From Microbacteriaceae bacterium PS02066 (GTDB lineage: Bacteria > Actinomycetota > Actinomycetes > Actinomycetales > Microbacteriaceae): DNA of 51,595 nt. Shown one piece after another: positions 1 through 11,090 of this stretch. The notes under the pieces were generated by a model, which worked only from the letters and a program-made list of their open reading frames with translations, was not told the origin of the DNA and did not search any database. Location of the stretch: the NCBI GenBank assembly GCA_029959545.1, contig JASCPH010000018.1, forward strand, positions 1 through 51,595, written 5' to 3'. The translations under genes and the position numbers were made by a program. Within the stretch, counting starts at the first letter, position 1. Each line of letters opens with the position of its first letter.

Positions 1-1231
<1,231 letters not shown>

Positions 1232-1271
1232 GTCGACCCGTCACAGGGCGGCGGGTCCCTCAGGCGCCGCC

Positions 1272-1283
1272 TAGAATCTACGG
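1272..1283 (+). promoter_or_regulatory. metG -10 box, leaderless start
   Basis: TAGAAT at 1272-1277 is followed by 6 nt and then the GTG start of metG. That spacing puts the transcription start on or next to the start codon. There is no Shine-Dalgarno sequence and no clear -35. Confidence 0.6.
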
Positions 1284-2861
1284 GTGAGCAACGGCCGTTC
1301 CTTCTACATCACGACGCCGATCTACTACCCGAGCGATGTCCCGCACATCGGTCACGGGTACACGACGGTCGCCGTCGACACGCTCGCGCGCTGGCACCGC
1401 CAGTCGGGGGACGACACCTGGATGCTGACGGGCACCGACGAGCACGGCCAGAAGATGCTCCGCGCTGCCGCAGCCAACGGCGTCACGCCGCAGGAGTGGG
1501 TGGACAAGCTCGTCAGCGAGGCGTGGTTCCCGCTGCTGGAGAGCCTCGACGTCGCCAACGACGACTTCATCCGCACGACCCAGGAGCGCCACGAAGAGGG
1601 TGTCAAGCGCTTCGTTCAGGCCATCTACGACCGCGGGTACATCTACGCGGGCGAGTACGAGGCGCTCTACTGCGTGGGCTGTGAGGAGTTCAAGCCGGAG
1701 TCCGAGATCCTCGACGGCACGGGGGCGTTCGAGGGGCTCAAAGTCTGCGCGATCCACTCGAAGCCGCTGGAGCTGCTGCAGGAGAAGAACTACTTCTTCA
1801 AGCTGAGCGAGTTCGCCGAGCCCCTGCTGAAGCTCTACAAGGAGAACCCCGATTTCATCCGTCCCGAGTCGGCGCGCAATGAGGTCGTCTCCTTCGTGCG
1901 CTCGGGCCTCAAGGACCTCTCGATCTCGCGTTCGGCGTTCGACTGGGGCATCCAGGTGCCGTGGGACCCGCAGCACGTGATCTACGTGTGGGTCGACGCG
2001 CTCCTCAACTATGCGACCGCGATCGGCTACGGCGTCGACGAGGAGGACTTCGAACGCCGCTGGCCCGCGTACCACGTGGTCGGCAAGGACATCTTGCGCT
2101 TCCACGCCGTCATCTGGCCGGCCATGCTGATGGCCGCGGGACTCGAGGTACCGCGCGGCGTCTTCGCACACGGCTGGCTGCTCGTGGGCGGCGAGAAGAT
2201 GTCGAAGTCGAAGCTCACCGGCATCGCGCCCACGGAGATCACCGACGTGTTCGGCTCTGACGCCTACCGCTTCTACTTCCTCTCCGCGATCGCCTTCGGG
2301 CAGGACGGCTCGTTCTCCTGGGAGGACCTGTCGGCGCGCTACCAGGCGGAGCTCGCGAACGGCTTCGGCAACCTCGCCTCGCGCACGGTCGCGATGATCG
2401 AGCGGTACTTCGAGGCGATCGTCCCGCCGCCGGCGACCTACACCGACGCGGATCTGGCGATCCAGCAGACCGTGGCGGATGCGGCCGCATCCGCCGACGC
2501 GGCGATGGAGCGCTTCCGCATCGACGAGGCGATCACGGCCATCTGGACGATCGTCGACGCGCTCAACGGCTACATCACCGAGAACGAGCCCTGGGCTCTC
2601 GCCAAGGATCCGGAGCAGGCGGGGCGCCTCGGCACCGTGCTCTACACGGCGGCCGAGGGACTGCGCGCGCTCGCCGTGCTGCTGTCGCCGGTCATGCCCG
2701 TCGCGACCGAGAAGCTGTGGATCGCCCTGGGGGCGGCCGAGTCGCTCGGGCGGCTGCAGGACCAGCCGCTGCGCGAAGCCGGTGTCTGGGGCGCGCTGCG
2801 ACCCGGCACGAGCGTCAACGGACTCTCTCCGCTGTTCCCGCGCGTCGAGCAGACGGCCTGA
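1284..2861 (+). CDS. metG: Methionyl-tRNA synthetase
   Basis: A 525-residue class I aminoacyl-tRNA synthetase that charges tRNA-Met in the cytoplasm. The Rossmann fold carries the HIGH motif (YPSDVPHIGHGYTT, about residues 16-29) and the KMSKS motif (GGEKMSKSKLTG, about residue 302). A CVGC/CAIH cysteine-histidine set in the connective peptide is reminiscent of a metal site. The C-terminal half is the helical anticodon-binding domain. Length fits the short actinobacterial type without the dimerisation domain. The GTG start is chosen because a -10 box ends 6 nt before it. tatD follows 49 nt downstream. Confidence 0.97.
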   Translation: MSNGRSFYITTPIYYPSDVPHIGHGYTTVAVDTLARWHRQSGDDTWMLTGTDEHGQKMLRAAAANGVTPQEWVDKLVSEAWFPLLESLDVANDDFIRTTQERHEEGVKRFVQAIYDRGYIYAGEYEALYCVGCEEFKPESEILDGTGAFEGLKVCAIHSKPLELLQEKNYFFKLSEFAEPLLKLYKENPDFIRPESARNEVVSFVRSGLKDLSISRSAFDWGIQVPWDPQHVIYVWVDALLNYATAIGYGVDEEDFERRWPAYHVVGKDILRFHAVIWPAMLMAAGLEVPRGVFAHGWLLVGGEKMSKSKLTGIAPTEITDVFGSDAYRFYFLSAIAFGQDGSFSWEDLSARYQAELANGFGNLASRTVAMIERYFEAIVPPPATYTDADLAIQQTVADAAASADAAMERFRIDEAITAIWTIVDALNGYITENEPWALAKDPEQAGRLGTVLYTAAEGLRALAVLLSPVMPVATEKLWIALGAAESLGRLQDQPLREAGVWGALRPGTSVNGLSPLFPRVEQTA

Positions 2862-2910
2862 TGGTGCGCGTTCCGTCTCGCTCCGCCCGCTCGACGACCG
2901 AGGCGAGCCG

Positions 2911-3789
2911 ATGAGCGATCCCAGCCAGTACGTGCGCCAGCGCGAGAAGGGCAGCCGCGACGTCAGCTACCCGCCCTCGCCGGAGCCCCTGGGCGTCGCC
3001 CTCTACGACAACCATTGCCACCTGGAGATCCAGGACGGCGACGAGGCGATGTCGTTGGACGAACAGCTCGAGCGGGCCGCATCCGTCGGCATCGTCGGAG
3101 TCGTGCAGGCGGGCGGCGACGTCGAGTCGAGCCGCTGGTCGGCGTGGGCGGCGGCCTCGCATCCGCGGGTGCTCGCCGCCGTCGCGATCCACCCCAACGA
3201 GGCGCCCGCCTATGCGGCAGCAGGGCAGCTGGGCGAGGCGATCGAGGTCATCGACGAGCTCGCCGCCCAGCCACGGGTGCGCGCCATCGGAGAGACGGGT
3301 CTCGACTTCTTCCGCACCGAGCCCGAGGGTCTGGACGCGCAGCACGAGAGCTTCGAGGCGCACATCGCGCTCGCGAAGAAGCACGACATCGCGATGCAGA
3401 TGCACGACCGCGACGCGCACGAGGCGGTTCTCGAGACACTCGAGCGGGTGGGTGCTCCCGAGCGCACGGTGTTCCACTGCTTCTCGGGCGACGCCGACAT
3501 GGCGCGGATCGCGGCCGAGCGCGGCTACTACCTGTCGTTCGCGGGCAACATCACGTTCAAGAACGCGCAGAACCTGCGCGACGCGCTCGCCGTGACGCCG
3601 CTGGATCGCATCCTCGTCGAGACCGACGCACCGTTTCTCACCCCCACCCCGTACCGAGGGCGTCCCAACGCGCCCTACCTCGTGCCGGTGACGGTGCGCT
3701 TCATGGCCGCAGAGCTGGACATGGACCCCGACGCACTGGCCGCGCAGCTGGCCGCCAACACGCTCGCCGTCTACGGCTCGTTCGACTGA
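2911..3789 (+). CDS. tatD: TatD-family metal-dependent hydrolase/DNase
   Basis: A 292-residue amidohydrolase-like TIM barrel of the TatD family, known for divalent-metal-dependent nuclease activity. Visible metal motifs are DNHCHLEI (HxH) near the start, GETGLDF, MHDRDAHEAV, VFHCFSG and the terminal VETDAPFLTP. About 35 residues precede the first HxH. The first in-frame ATG after metG is used. Position between metG and rsmA is the usual actinobacterial order; the resuscitation-promoting factor found here in mycobacteria is absent and replaced by minus-strand genes. Probably co-transcribed with metG and ended by the hairpin at 3811-3871. Confidence 0.93.
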   Translation: MSDPSQYVRQREKGSRDVSYPPSPEPLGVALYDNHCHLEIQDGDEAMSLDEQLERAASVGIVGVVQAGGDVESSRWSAWAAASHPRVLAAVAIHPNEAPAYAAAGQLGEAIEVIDELAAQPRVRAIGETGLDFFRTEPEGLDAQHESFEAHIALAKKHDIAMQMHDRDAHEAVLETLERVGAPERTVFHCFSGDADMARIAAERGYYLSFAGNITFKNAQNLRDALAVTPLDRILVETDAPFLTPTPYRGRPNAPYLVPVTVRFMAAELDMDPDALAAQLAANTLAVYGSFD

Positions 3790-3810
3790 CGGCGCCCGCA
3801 TCCGCATCGC

Positions 3811-3871
3811 AGGAAAAATCCCTCCTGCAGGATGATCTGCCTCTGATCTTCCTGAAGGAGGGATTTCTCCT
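3811..3871. terminator. Hairpin terminator, family copy 1
   Basis: Arms of 21 nt (AGGAAAAATCCCTCCTGCAGG and CCTGAAGGAGGGATTTCTCCT) pair with two mismatches around a 19-nt loop. It lies between convergent tatD and the 38-aa gene, so it can act in both directions. It shares the AGGAnAAATCCC/GGGATTTCTCCT arms with hairpins at 36662-36727 and 43974-44037. Confidence 0.75.
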
Positions 3872-3887
3872 GTTGGGGGATGCGGGC

Positions 3888-4004
3888 TCAGCGGTCCTCG
3901 TCGTCGAGGCGCTTCTCCTCCTGCGCCTCGAGGCGATCCTTCTCCTTCTGCGCCTTCTCCCGCTCCTCGCGGATCTCCTCGTGCGACTTGGAGTTGTTGG
4001 TCAT
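3888..4004 (-). CDS. 38-aa highly charged small protein
   Basis: A 38-residue ORF starting MTNNSKSHEEIREEREK and ending EKRLDDEDR. It is almost entirely Glu, Lys, Arg, Asp and Gln, so it should form a charged helix or short coiled coil; there is no membrane segment. AGAGGAG sits about 6 nt before the ATG. It starts 11 nt after the sugar porter stop on the same strand, so the two are probably co-transcribed. Function unknown. It is too short for many gene callers, but the ribosome site and placement support it. Confidence 0.55.
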   Translation of the reverse strand: MTNNSKSHEEIREEREKAQKEKDRLEAQEEKRLDDEDR

Positions 4005-4015
4005 GTCGGCTCCTC

Positions 4016-5467
4016 TCACTTCTTCTGGCGGGGTTTCTTGACGAACAGCGTCTCGGTCTGTTCGAGCTCCATGCCCTTGGTCTCGGGGATCTTCCAGAGC
4101 ACGAAGACGAACGACAGGGCAGCGAAGATCGCGTACATCAGGTAGGTCAGCGGAAGCGACCAGGACGACAGCTCCGGGAAGGTCCACGACACGAGGAAGT
4201 TCGCGATCCACTGCGCACCGGCGGCCACACCGAGGGCCTTTCCGCGGATGCGGCTGGGGAAGATCTCGCCGAGGAGCACCCAGACCAGCGGTCCCCACGA
4301 GGCGCCGAAGCCGACGACGAACAGGTTCGCCGCGACGAGGGCGACCGGCCCCCAGGCGCCCGGCAGGGAGATGTCCGCGCCTTCACCGGTGGCGAACGAG
4401 AACGCGAGGGCCATGGCGCCCAGCGAGAGGGCCATCAGCACGGAGCCCGTGAGCAGGATGGGCTTACGGCCCACCCGGTCGACGAGGAAGATCGCGATGA
4501 GGGTCACGAGCACGTTGGTGACGCTGGTGATGACGCTCACCAGCAGCGCGTTGCTCTCGTCGAAACCGACCGCCTGCCAGAGCGTCGTCGAGTAGTAGAA
4601 GATCACGTTGATGCCGACGAACTGCTGGAACACCGACAGGATGATGCCGATCCAGACGATGGGATTCAGCCCGAGCGCGGGGCCGGCGAGGCTGGCCTTC
4701 GCGTTCTTACGATCCGTCTCGATGGCGGTCGTGAGCTCGTTGACGGTCTTGTCGAGGTCTGCGGCGGGCACGAGACGGGCGAAGATCTCCTTCGCCTCCT
4801 GGGTCCGGCCCCGCGCGAGCAGGTAGCGGGGCGACTCGGGCATCGTGAACGAGAGGATGCCGTACACGGCAGCGGGCACGACGCCGATGAGGAACATCCA
4901 GCGCCAGGCCTCCAGCCCCCACCACAGCGTGTCGTCGGCGCCGCCGGCCGCGTCGGCGAGCACCGCGTTGCTCAGCAGCGCGGCGAAGATGCCGAGCGTG
5001 ATGGCCAGCTGCTGCAGCGACGCGAGCGACCCGCGGATCTGCCGCGGGGCCACTTCGGCGATGTACGCGGGGGCGACCACCGAGGCGATGCCGATGCCGA
5101 GACCGCCCAGCACGCGCCACACGATCAGGTCGGGGACGCTGAAGGTCAGCGCGGAGCCGACGGAGCTGACCAGGAACAGCACGGAGCCCAGCAGCATGAC
5201 GCGCAGCCGCCCGAAACGGTCGGACAGGGCGCCGGCGAGGATGGCGCCGACGGCGCAGCCGAGCAGCGCGACCGCCACGACGAAGCCGGTGAGGATGGGC
5301 TCCTTCGTGTAGTCGGCCTCGATGGATTTCACGGCGCCGTTGATGACGGAGGAGTCGAACCCGAAGAGGAACCCGCCCACGGCCGCGGCGACGGAGAGTC
5401 CGATCGCCCGGCGTCCGAACGGACTGCGCATCGAGAACGTCCCCGTGGGGAGTGCTTCGGTGGTCAT
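4016..5467 (-). CDS. MFS sugar porter
   Basis: A 483-residue, 12-helix major facilitator of the sugar porter family, probably sugar/H+ symport. Family signatures are DRFGRLR after helix 2, [12 protein letters not shown] before the central loop, [13 protein letters not shown] in helix 7, DRVGRKP after helix 8 and the C-terminal [11 protein letters not shown]. Substrate cannot be read from sequence. The ATG follows a TAGGGT box by 6 nt, so it is probably leaderless, and the perfect palindrome AACGCTGACAGCGTT sits just upstream of that box. It is divergent from rsmA and heads a two-gene unit with the 38-aa protein. Confidence 0.9.
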   Translation of the reverse strand: MTTEALPTGTFSMRSPFGRRAIGLSVAAAVGGFLFGFDSSVINGAVKSIEADYTKEPILTGFVVAVALLGCAVGAILAGALSDRFGRLRVMLLGSVLFLVSSVGSALTFSVPDLIVWRVLGGLGIGIASVVAPAYIAEVAPRQIRGSLASLQQLAITLGIFAALLSNAVLADAAGGADDTLWWGLEAWRWMFLIGVVPAAVYGILSFTMPESPRYLLARGRTQEAKEIFARLVPAADLDKTVNELTTAIETDRKNAKASLAGPALGLNPIVWIGIILSVFQQFVGINVIFYYSTTLWQAVGFDESNALLVSVITSVTNVLVTLIAIFLVDRVGRKPILLTGSVLMALSLGAMALAFSFATGEGADISLPGAWGPVALVAANLFVVGFGASWGPLVWVLLGEIFPSRIRGKALGVAAGAQWIANFLVSWTFPELSSWSLPLTYLMYAIFAALSFVFVLWKIPETKGMELEQTETLFVKKPRQKK

Positions 5468-5473
5468 TTCGTC

Positions 5474-5493
5474 ACCCTAACGCTGACAGCGTT
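5474..5493 (-). promoter_or_regulatory. Sugar porter -10 box plus palindromic operator
   Basis: On the minus strand TAGGGT (5479-5474) lies 6 nt before the ATG. Overlapping its upstream edge, 5479-5493 is the perfect inverted repeat AACGCT-GAC-AGCGTT. A 15-bp palindrome in the -10/-35 spacer is a typical repressor site (TetR or LacI type). No regulator gene adjoins it. Confidence 0.5.
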
Positions 5494-5525
5494 CTCTCAG
5501 GGTCGGACTTGGCTCGACGGTTGTC

Positions 5526-5531
5526 TAGGGT
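5526..5531 (+). promoter_or_regulatory. rsmA -10 box, leaderless start
   Basis: TAGGGT ends 7 nt before the rsmA ATG at 5539 and there is no Shine-Dalgarno sequence. TTATAC at 5531-5536 overlaps but is too close to the start codon to serve. Confidence 0.5.
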
Positions 5532-5538
5532 TATACAC

Positions 5539-6384
5539 ATGACCGTGCACCTGCTCGGCGCGGCCGAGATCCGCGCGCTGGCCGCCGAGCTCGATGTCAC
5601 TCCGACGAAGAAACTGGGGCAGAACTTCGTCGTCGACGCCAACACCGTGCGCAAGATCGTGCAGGTCGCCGGTGTTGCCGCCGGTGAGCATGTCGTGGAG
5701 GTCGGACCGGGGCTCGGCTCGCTCACGCTCGCCATCCTCGAGACCGGCGCGAGCGTGGTGGCGGTCGAGATCGATCACCGTCTCGCCGAGCGCCTGCCGG
5801 CCACGGCGCGAGCGCACGGGGTGCGCGACGGGATGCTGCGCGTGGTGGATGCGGATGCGCTCACCATCCGGGAGCTGCCGGGGGAGCCCACGGTGCTCGT
5901 GGCCAATCTGCCGTACAACGTCTCGGTGCCAGTGCTCCTGCACTTCCTCGAGCACTTCTCCCACCTCGAGCGCGGGGTGGTCATGGTGCAGGCCGAGGTC
6001 GGCGAACGACTCGCCGCACCTCCCGGGTCCAAGATCTACGGTGCTCCGAGCGTCAAAGCCGCCTGGTACGGCGCCTGGCGGCTCGCGGGAACCGTGTCGC
6101 GCCAGGTGTTCTGGCCCGTGCCCAACGTCGACAGCGTGCTCGTCGGCTTCCGCCGCGACGCCGCGGCGCGCGGCGACGAGGCCGAGCGCGTGGCGACGTT
6201 CCGCGTCGTGGACGCGGCGTTCCAGCAGCGCCGCAAGATGTTGCGCCAGGCGCTGTCCGGGCTGTTCGGCGGCTCGGCCGCATCCGCCAGCGCCGTTCTC
6301 GAGGAGGCGGGCGTGGACCCGACCCTCCGAGGCGAGCAGCTGACGATCGACGACTTCCAGCGGATCGCGCGGGTGTCCGCATGA
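5539..6384 (+). CDS. rsmA: 16S rRNA (adenine-N6,N6) dimethyltransferase
   Basis: A 281-residue KsgA/RsmA enzyme that dimethylates two adjacent adenines near the 3' end of 16S rRNA late in 30S assembly. Visible motifs are [10 protein letters not shown] at the N-terminus, the SAM loop [11 protein letters not shown], the acidic strand VAVEID and the catalytic [13 protein letters not shown]-terminal RNA-contacting helical domain includes [14 protein letters not shown]. The ATG is chosen because the -10 box ends 7 nt upstream. The usual downstream partner ispE is displaced about 3.7 kb by three inserted genes. Confidence 0.96.
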   Translation: MTVHLLGAAEIRALAAELDVTPTKKLGQNFVVDANTVRKIVQVAGVAAGEHVVEVGPGLGSLTLAILETGASVVAVEIDHRLAERLPATARAHGVRDGMLRVVDADALTIRELPGEPTVLVANLPYNVSVPVLLHFLEHFSHLERGVVMVQAEVGERLAAPPGSKIYGAPSVKAAWYGAWRLAGTVSRQVFWPVPNVDSVLVGFRRDAAARGDEAERVATFRVVDAAFQQRRKMLRQALSGLFGGSAASASAVLEEAGVDPTLRGEQLTIDDFQRIARVSA

Positions 6385-6543
6385 ACGTTCCCGTCGTCCC
6401 CTCCGACTGAGTTCTCCCGCCCCGGATCGTCACCGGCTGCAACTGAGGGATTCACCGTGTGTTCAGCCACCGGTACGAAACATGCCGGTAACATTCGCGG
6501 GAACGACGGCCGCGCCCGAGCGGCCCGTGAAAGGGACGAACCG

Positions 6544-7461
6544 ATGCGTGCTGGGGAGTATCCGGCGGCGGAACGCGTACTGCTGCACCTGAGCGACACC
6601 CATCTGCGAGCGCCGGGGCCGAAGCTGTTCGACCGCGTCGACGGACTCCGCCTGCTCGAGCGGGCGCTCGAGCGCATCGAGGCGAGCGGCATCCGCCCCG
6701 ACGGCATCGTCTTCACGGGCGACCTCGTCGATCTGGGCGAGGCGGATGCCTACACGGCACTGCGCGGCCTCGTCGAGCCGTTCGCCCGGCAGCTGGAAGC
6801 GCCGGTGTTCTGGGTGATGGGCAACCACGACGAGCGCGGCGCGTTCCGCGCGCGCCTGCTGGATGCGGCCCCCGCCACGACGCCGTTCGACCGCGTCGAC
6901 GAGATCGACGGGCTTCGCCTCATCACCCTCGACACCACCGTCCCCGGCGCGCACCACGGTGAACTGCGCCCCGCGCAGCTCGCGTGGCTCCGGGAGCAGC
7001 TGGCACAGCCGGCGCCGCTGGGCACGATCCTCGCCATGCACCACCCGCCCGTGCCGAGCGTGCTGCCACTCGCGGCCAGCGTCGAGCTGCGCGATCAGCG
7101 CGCGCTCGCCGAGGTGCTGCGCGGGAGCGACGTGAGGGCGATCATCGCCGGCCATCTGCACTATTCGACCTTCGCGACGTTCGCCGGCATCCCGGTCTCG
7201 GTCGCATCCTCGACCTGCTACGCGCAGGACCTCACGGTCCCCGTCGGAGGCACCCGTCCGCAGGACGGCGCACAGTCGTACAACCTGGTGCACGTGTTCG
7301 CCGAGACCGTCGTCCATTCCGTGGTCACGGTCGACGCACCGCATCCGCTCGAGTACATCGATCCGCTCGAGGCGCAGCGCCGCCTGCACTCGGCGGGCAT
7401 CGCCCAGGACGTCAGCGCAGGGCGGACGCCTCCGACCGCTCCCATCCCGATCCTTCGCTGA
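6544..7461 (+). CDS. CpdA-like metallophosphoesterase
   Basis: A 305-residue calcineurin-like phosphoesterase. All metal motifs are present: [29 protein letters not shown] and [10 protein letters not shown]. These and the length fit class III cyclic-nucleotide phosphodiesterases (CpdA/Rv0805 type), but substrate is not proven; this family also acts on other phosphodiesters. The ATG at 6544 is preferred over an upstream TTG/GTG because AAAGGGA lies 7 nt before it. TAACAT at 6489-6494 is a possible -10. Its last 50 nt overlap the end of the convergent Stealth gene. Confidence 0.88.
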   Translation: MRAGEYPAAERVLLHLSDTHLRAPGPKLFDRVDGLRLLERALERIEASGIRPDGIVFTGDLVDLGEADAYTALRGLVEPFARQLEAPVFWVMGNHDERGAFRARLLDAAPATTPFDRVDEIDGLRLITLDTTVPGAHHGELRPAQLAWLREQLAQPAPLGTILAMHHPPVPSVLPLAASVELRDQRALAEVLRGSDVRAIIAGHLHYSTFATFAGIPVSVASSTCYAQDLTVPVGGTRPQDGAQSYNLVHVFAETVVHSVVTVDAPHPLEYIDPLEAQRRLHSAGIAQDVSAGRTPPTAPIPILR

Positions 7462-8989
7462 CCGCGGGAAGCTCCCATGGGGCGCGCACCGGGAACATGC
7501 GCTCCAGGAGCTCTGTGACCACCCGCACGCGCACCTCCTCCGGAACCTCGGCTGAGCCGCCGTCATTGAGGCAGAACATGTCGACGTCACGGCGCTCGGC
7601 CAGCCGGCTCATTCGTCGCAGCGACTCCGCCATGGTCGTCTGGTAGTAGCGGGTGCGCGGCGCGGTCGTGGCGACGGCGCGACCGGTGAAGGCGGCGTAG
7701 TAGTGGTACAGGCTGTTCGTCACCGAGATGTCGGTGGCAGAGCGGAACCGGGATGCGGCGGTGCGCGCGAAGTCCTCGGCGAACGTCTGCTCCAGCTCGG
7801 CCATGACGCTGCGCCGAAGCGGCGTGGCGCAGTGCTCGAGATCGTGCGTGATGGTGCGTCCGAAGCGCTCGCGCAGGAGCTCCCGGTTCACCCGCAGCGC
7901 GTTGTCGTGGCCGCTGCGGTGCGGAGCGTTCGGCCCGGTACCGATGCGCACGTCGCATTCCACGAACTGCGAGACGCCGGCGGGGGAGAAGAACAGCTCC
8001 GGCGCGACGGGCCGCCCGAAGAACATGTCGTCGTTCGAGTAGAGGAAGTGCTCGGCGAGACCGTCGATGCGGTGCAGCTGTGCCTCGACCGCGTGCGAGT
8101 TGTGGATCGGCAGCACCGAGGTGTCGGCGAAGAACTCCTCGCTGCGCACGACCCTCACCCGCGGGTGGTCGGCGAGCCAGGGCGGCGTCGGCGAATCGGT
8201 GGCGATGAAGATGCGACGCACCCACGGCGCGTACATGTAGACGCTGCGCAGCGCGTAGCGCAGTTCGTCGACGTGCCGGTAGCGGGCCGGTCCGTCATCG
8301 CCTTCGCCGACCACGTAACCGGCCATCTGCGCCGCGCGCTGACGCTGGAACTCGCTCGACGAGCCGTCGACCCAGGAGAAGACCATGTCGATGTCGTCGA
8401 CCATCTCGCTCGGATGCGGGTCGAACATGCCCCGCAGGCTCTGCCAGGTGCGGTCGTGACGCTGGATGCTGACGCGCTCGATGTCGGCGGCGGCGATGAT
8501 GCGCCGGGTCAGCGCGTTGGCGTGCGGGGCTTCGACCGTCTCTGCGCCGAAGCGCCAGAACTCCAGGCGCACGCCGTGCGATGCGCCGTAGCGCAGCGAT
8601 CCGGCCAGCCGCGGGCGGAAGACGCGCAGGGCGCTCGGTGCGCCGCGGCGCGGGGTGTGGTCGGGGGCGGGCACCGCGCTCAGGCCCTTGGGCTTGACGT
8701 ACACCGGTTCGCGGACGCACAGCCGCGTCACGGCCTTCCACGCGCGGTCCTGATCGGCCACATCCACCACGATCGCCTCGTCGCGGAGCCCGTGGCGGAT
8801 CAGCAGCGGTTCGATGCCGGCATCCGTCAGCGCGTCCGCGACCATCGCGAGATCCGCGAGGTGCGCGTCGAGCGGGGAGAGATCGTCGTGACGGAGATGG
8901 AGCATGCCCGCTTCGAGCACGATGTCCTCACGCGTCAGAAGCGCCGCCCAGGGGTGGGGGCCGGCGGGAAGAGCAGACAGAGAGACCAT
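7412..8989 (-). CDS. Stealth-family sugar-phosphate transferase
   Basis: A 525-residue protein with the four Stealth conserved regions: CR1 [14 protein letters not shown] (about residue 200), CR2 [20 protein letters not shown] through [15 protein letters not shown]3 [13 protein letters not shown], and CR4 MFCLNDGG with a terminal MFPVRAPWE. Family members transfer hexose-1-phosphate to build capsular or wall phosphoglycans. The first 200 residues are a separate, less recognisable domain. There is no signal peptide. The ATG at 8989 is chosen because TACGCT ends 6 nt before it; an upstream start would add 14 residues. No other polysaccharide genes flank it. Confidence 0.85.
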   Translation of the reverse strand: MVSLSALPAGPHPWAALLTREDIVLEAGMLHLRHDDLSPLDAHLADLAMVADALTDAGIEPLLIRHGLRDEAIVVDVADQDRAWKAVTRLCVREPVYVKPKGLSAVPAPDHTPRRGAPSALRVFRPRLAGSLRYGASHGVRLEFWRFGAETVEAPHANALTRRIIAAADIERVSIQRHDRTWQSLRGMFDPHPSEMVDDIDMVFSWVDGSSSEFQRQRAAQMAGYVVGEGDDGPARYRHVDELRYALRSVYMYAPWVRRIFIATDSPTPPWLADHPRVRVVRSEEFFADTSVLPIHNSHAVEAQLHRIDGLAEHFLYSNDDMFFGRPVAPELFFSPAGVSQFVECDVRIGTGPNAPHRSGHDNALRVNRELLRERFGRTITHDLEHCATPLRRSVMAELEQTFAEDFARTAASRFRSATDISVTNSLYHYYAAFTGRAVATTAPRTRYYQTTMAESLRRMSRLAERRDVDMFCLNDGGSAEVPEEVRVRVVTELLERMFPVRAPWELPAVSEGSGWERSEASALR

Positions 8990-8995
8990 CTCGTC

Positions 8996-9001
8996 AGCGT
9001 A
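8996..9001 (-). promoter_or_regulatory. Stealth gene -10 box, leaderless start
   Basis: TACGCT on the minus strand with exactly 6 nt to the ATG at 8989 and no ribosome site between. Confidence 0.5.
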
Positions 9002-9058
9002 GACCGCGCGCGTTTCGGGCGAGTTTCGCAAGAGCCCGCGCTCGGAGGTCGCCGTGGA

Positions 9059-9064
9059 TAGGCT
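9059..9064 (+). promoter_or_regulatory. Aldo/keto reductase -10 box, leaderless start
   Basis: TAGGCT with 6 nt to the GTG at 9071. It is divergent from the Stealth promoter 57 nt away. Confidence 0.5.
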
Positions 9065-9070
9065 TCAGGG

Positions 9071-10135
9071 GTGAATGCGCCGCGTTTCCGTCCGAACGTC
9101 CCCGAGATCCACCGTCCCTACACCGCCGCCGACGAGCGCTACGGTGCGATGGACTACCGCCAGGTCGGCCGATCGGGTCTGTACCTGCCGCCGATCTCGC
9201 TCGGACTGTGGTGGAACTTCGGTGACAACGTCGCATTCGACAAGCAGCGCGAGATCCTCCGTCACTCCTTCGACAGGGGCATCACGCACTTCGACCTCGC
9301 CGACAACTACGGCCCGCCCTACGGCGCCGCGGAGACGAACTTCGGGCGCATGATGCGCGAAGACTTCGGTCGTTACCGCGACGAGCTGATCATCTCGTCG
9401 AAGGCGGGCTGGGACATGTGGCCCGGTCCCTACGGCGACTACGCCTCGCGCAAGCACATCCTCGCGGGCGCCGAGCAGTCCCTGAAGCGGATGAACCTCG
9501 ACTACGTCGACATCTTCTACTCGCACCGGGTCGACCCCGTCACGCCGATCGAGGAGACCATCGGCGCCCTCGACACCCTCGTGCGCCAGGGCAAGGCGCT
9601 CTACGTCGGAATCTCGTCGTACAGCGCCGAGCGCACGGCCGTCGCCTCGGCGGTGGCGCGCAGCCTCGGAACACCGCTCGTGATCCACCAGCCCGCCTAC
9701 TCCATCCTCAACCGCTGGGTCGAGGACGGTCTGACCGGCGTGCTGCGCCAGGAGGAGATGTCGGCCATCGCCTTCACGCCGCTGGCGCAGGGCCTGCTGA
9801 CCGGCAAGTATCTCGGAGACGGCCGCGGTCAGCGCTCGCAGACCCGCAGCTCGCTGCCCGATAAGCCGCTCTCGCACGCCACGATCGCGGCGCTGCGCGG
9901 ACTCAACGTGGTGGCGAAGGAGCGGGGGCAGACCCTCGCGCAGATGGCGATCCAGTGGGTGCTGCGCGAGCGGACGGTCGCGTCCGCGCTCATCGGCGCG
10001 TCCAGCGTCGAGCAGATCGACGAGAACCTGGCAGCTCTGGCCGGCCCCGCGTTCGACACGGAGGAGCTCGAGCGCATCGACGCGCTCGCGGAGGGCATCG
10101 ACGTCGACCTCTGGGCGGTGTCCTCGAAGCTGTGA
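9071..10135 (+). CDS. Aldo/keto reductase, YghZ/GPR type
   Basis: A 354-residue NADPH-dependent aldo/keto reductase. The barrel shows the family signature ([19 protein letters not shown]), the catalytic tetrad region (Asp and Tyr in that motif, then ISSKAGW for Lys and FYSHRVD for His) and the cofactor end [13 protein letters not shown]. The WWNFGDN and [12 protein letters not shown] stretches are characteristic of the YghZ/L-glyceraldehyde-3-phosphate reductase subgroup, which detoxifies aldehydes. The GTG start follows a -10 box by 6 nt. Its TGA overlaps the ispE GTG (GTGA), so translation is probably coupled. Confidence 0.9.
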   Translation: MNAPRFRPNVPEIHRPYTAADERYGAMDYRQVGRSGLYLPPISLGLWWNFGDNVAFDKQREILRHSFDRGITHFDLADNYGPPYGAAETNFGRMMREDFGRYRDELIISSKAGWDMWPGPYGDYASRKHILAGAEQSLKRMNLDYVDIFYSHRVDPVTPIEETIGALDTLVRQGKALYVGISSYSAERTAVASAVARSLGTPLVIHQPAYSILNRWVEDGLTGVLRQEEMSAIAFTPLAQGLLTGKYLGDGRGQRSQTRSSLPDKPLSHATIAALRGLNVVAKERGQTLAQMAIQWVLRERTVASALIGASSVEQIDENLAALAGPAFDTEELERIDALAEGIDVDLWAVSSKL

Positions 10136-11064
10136 GCATCTCGCGAGCGTCGTCGCGCGTCCATGTGCGCGCCCCGGGGAAGATCAACGTCTTCCTCGAG
10201 GTCGGGCAGGTGCAGGACGACGGCTATCACGACGTCGCGAGCGCGTACCAGGCCGTGTCGGCGTTCGAGGATGTCTGGGCGACGCCGGCCGACGCGATCA
10301 GCGTCGAGGTGACGGGTTCCGTGGATGTGGCCGGCGTGCCGCTCGACGACCGCAACCTCGCCGTCCGCGCAGCGCGGCTCCTGGCGGCGGAGACCGGCTA
10401 TCGGGGCGGGGTGCATCTCGAGATCCACAAGGGAGTCCCCGTCGCGGGCGGCATGGGGGGCGGGTCCGCGGATGCGGCGGCGACTCTTCTCGCCTGCGAC
10501 GCCCTGTGGGACACCCGGCTGGGAGCGGCGCAGCTCCACGCGCTCGCCGCGCGGCTGGGAGCCGACGTACCCTTCGCTCTGATGGGCGGCACGGCGGTGG
10601 GCGTCGGACGCGGCGACGAGCTGAGTCCGGCCCTCGCCCGCGGACGCTTCGACTGGGTGATCGTCACGAGCCAGGACGGCCTGTCCACGCCCGAGGTGTA
10701 CCGCGCGCTCGACGAGCATCGCGCCCGCCATGCGCTCGACATCTCGCCCGCCTCGCGTCGGCCGCTCGTCGACAACGACGTGCTCCACGCGCTTCGAGCG
10801 GGGGATGCCGCGATGCTCGCCTCATCCGCTCGCAACGACCTGCAGGTCGCGGCCCTGACGCTGCGCCCGAGGCTTGGCGACGTGCTCGAGGCGGGGGAGC
10901 GCGAGGGCGCCCTGGTGGGCCTCGTCTCCGGGTCAGGCCCCACACTCGCCTTCCTCGCCGCCGACGCCGAAGCGGCGATCGAGCTCCAGATCGTGCTCAG
11001 CGCGAGCGGGCACGTCGCCCACCATGTGCACGGGCCGGTGCCCGGAGCCCGGATCATCGACTGA
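10132..11064 (+). CDS. ispE: 4-diphosphocytidyl-2-C-methyl-D-erythritol kinase
   Basis: A 310-residue GHMP kinase that phosphorylates CDP-ME in the non-mevalonate isoprenoid pathway. Motifs: [12 protein letters not shown] at the N-terminus, the ATP loop [14 protein letters not shown] (about residue 104), and [12 protein letters not shown] near the end. The GTG overlaps the upstream reductase stop by 4 nt. No terminator separates them, so ispE depends on the reductase promoter at 9059. The acetyltransferase starts 26 nt downstream. Confidence 0.95.
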   Translation: MSISRASSRVHVRAPGKINVFLEVGQVQDDGYHDVASAYQAVSAFEDVWATPADAISVEVTGSVDVAGVPLDDRNLAVRAARLLAAETGYRGGVHLEIHKGVPVAGGMGGGSADAAATLLACDALWDTRLGAAQLHALAARLGADVPFALMGGTAVGVGRGDELSPALARGRFDWVIVTSQDGLSTPEVYRALDEHRARHALDISPASRRPLVDNDVLHALRAGDAAMLASSARNDLQVAALTLRPRLGDVLEAGEREGALVGLVSGSGPTLAFLAADAEAAIELQIVLSASGHVAHHVHGPVPGARIID

Positions 11065-11090
11065 GCGCGCCGCTCGTCAGGAGGATACGC

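Noticed and set aside
6379..6410. Tiny ORF (MNVPVVPSD) after rsmA
   Set aside because: Nine codons overlapping the rsmA stop with no ribosome site.
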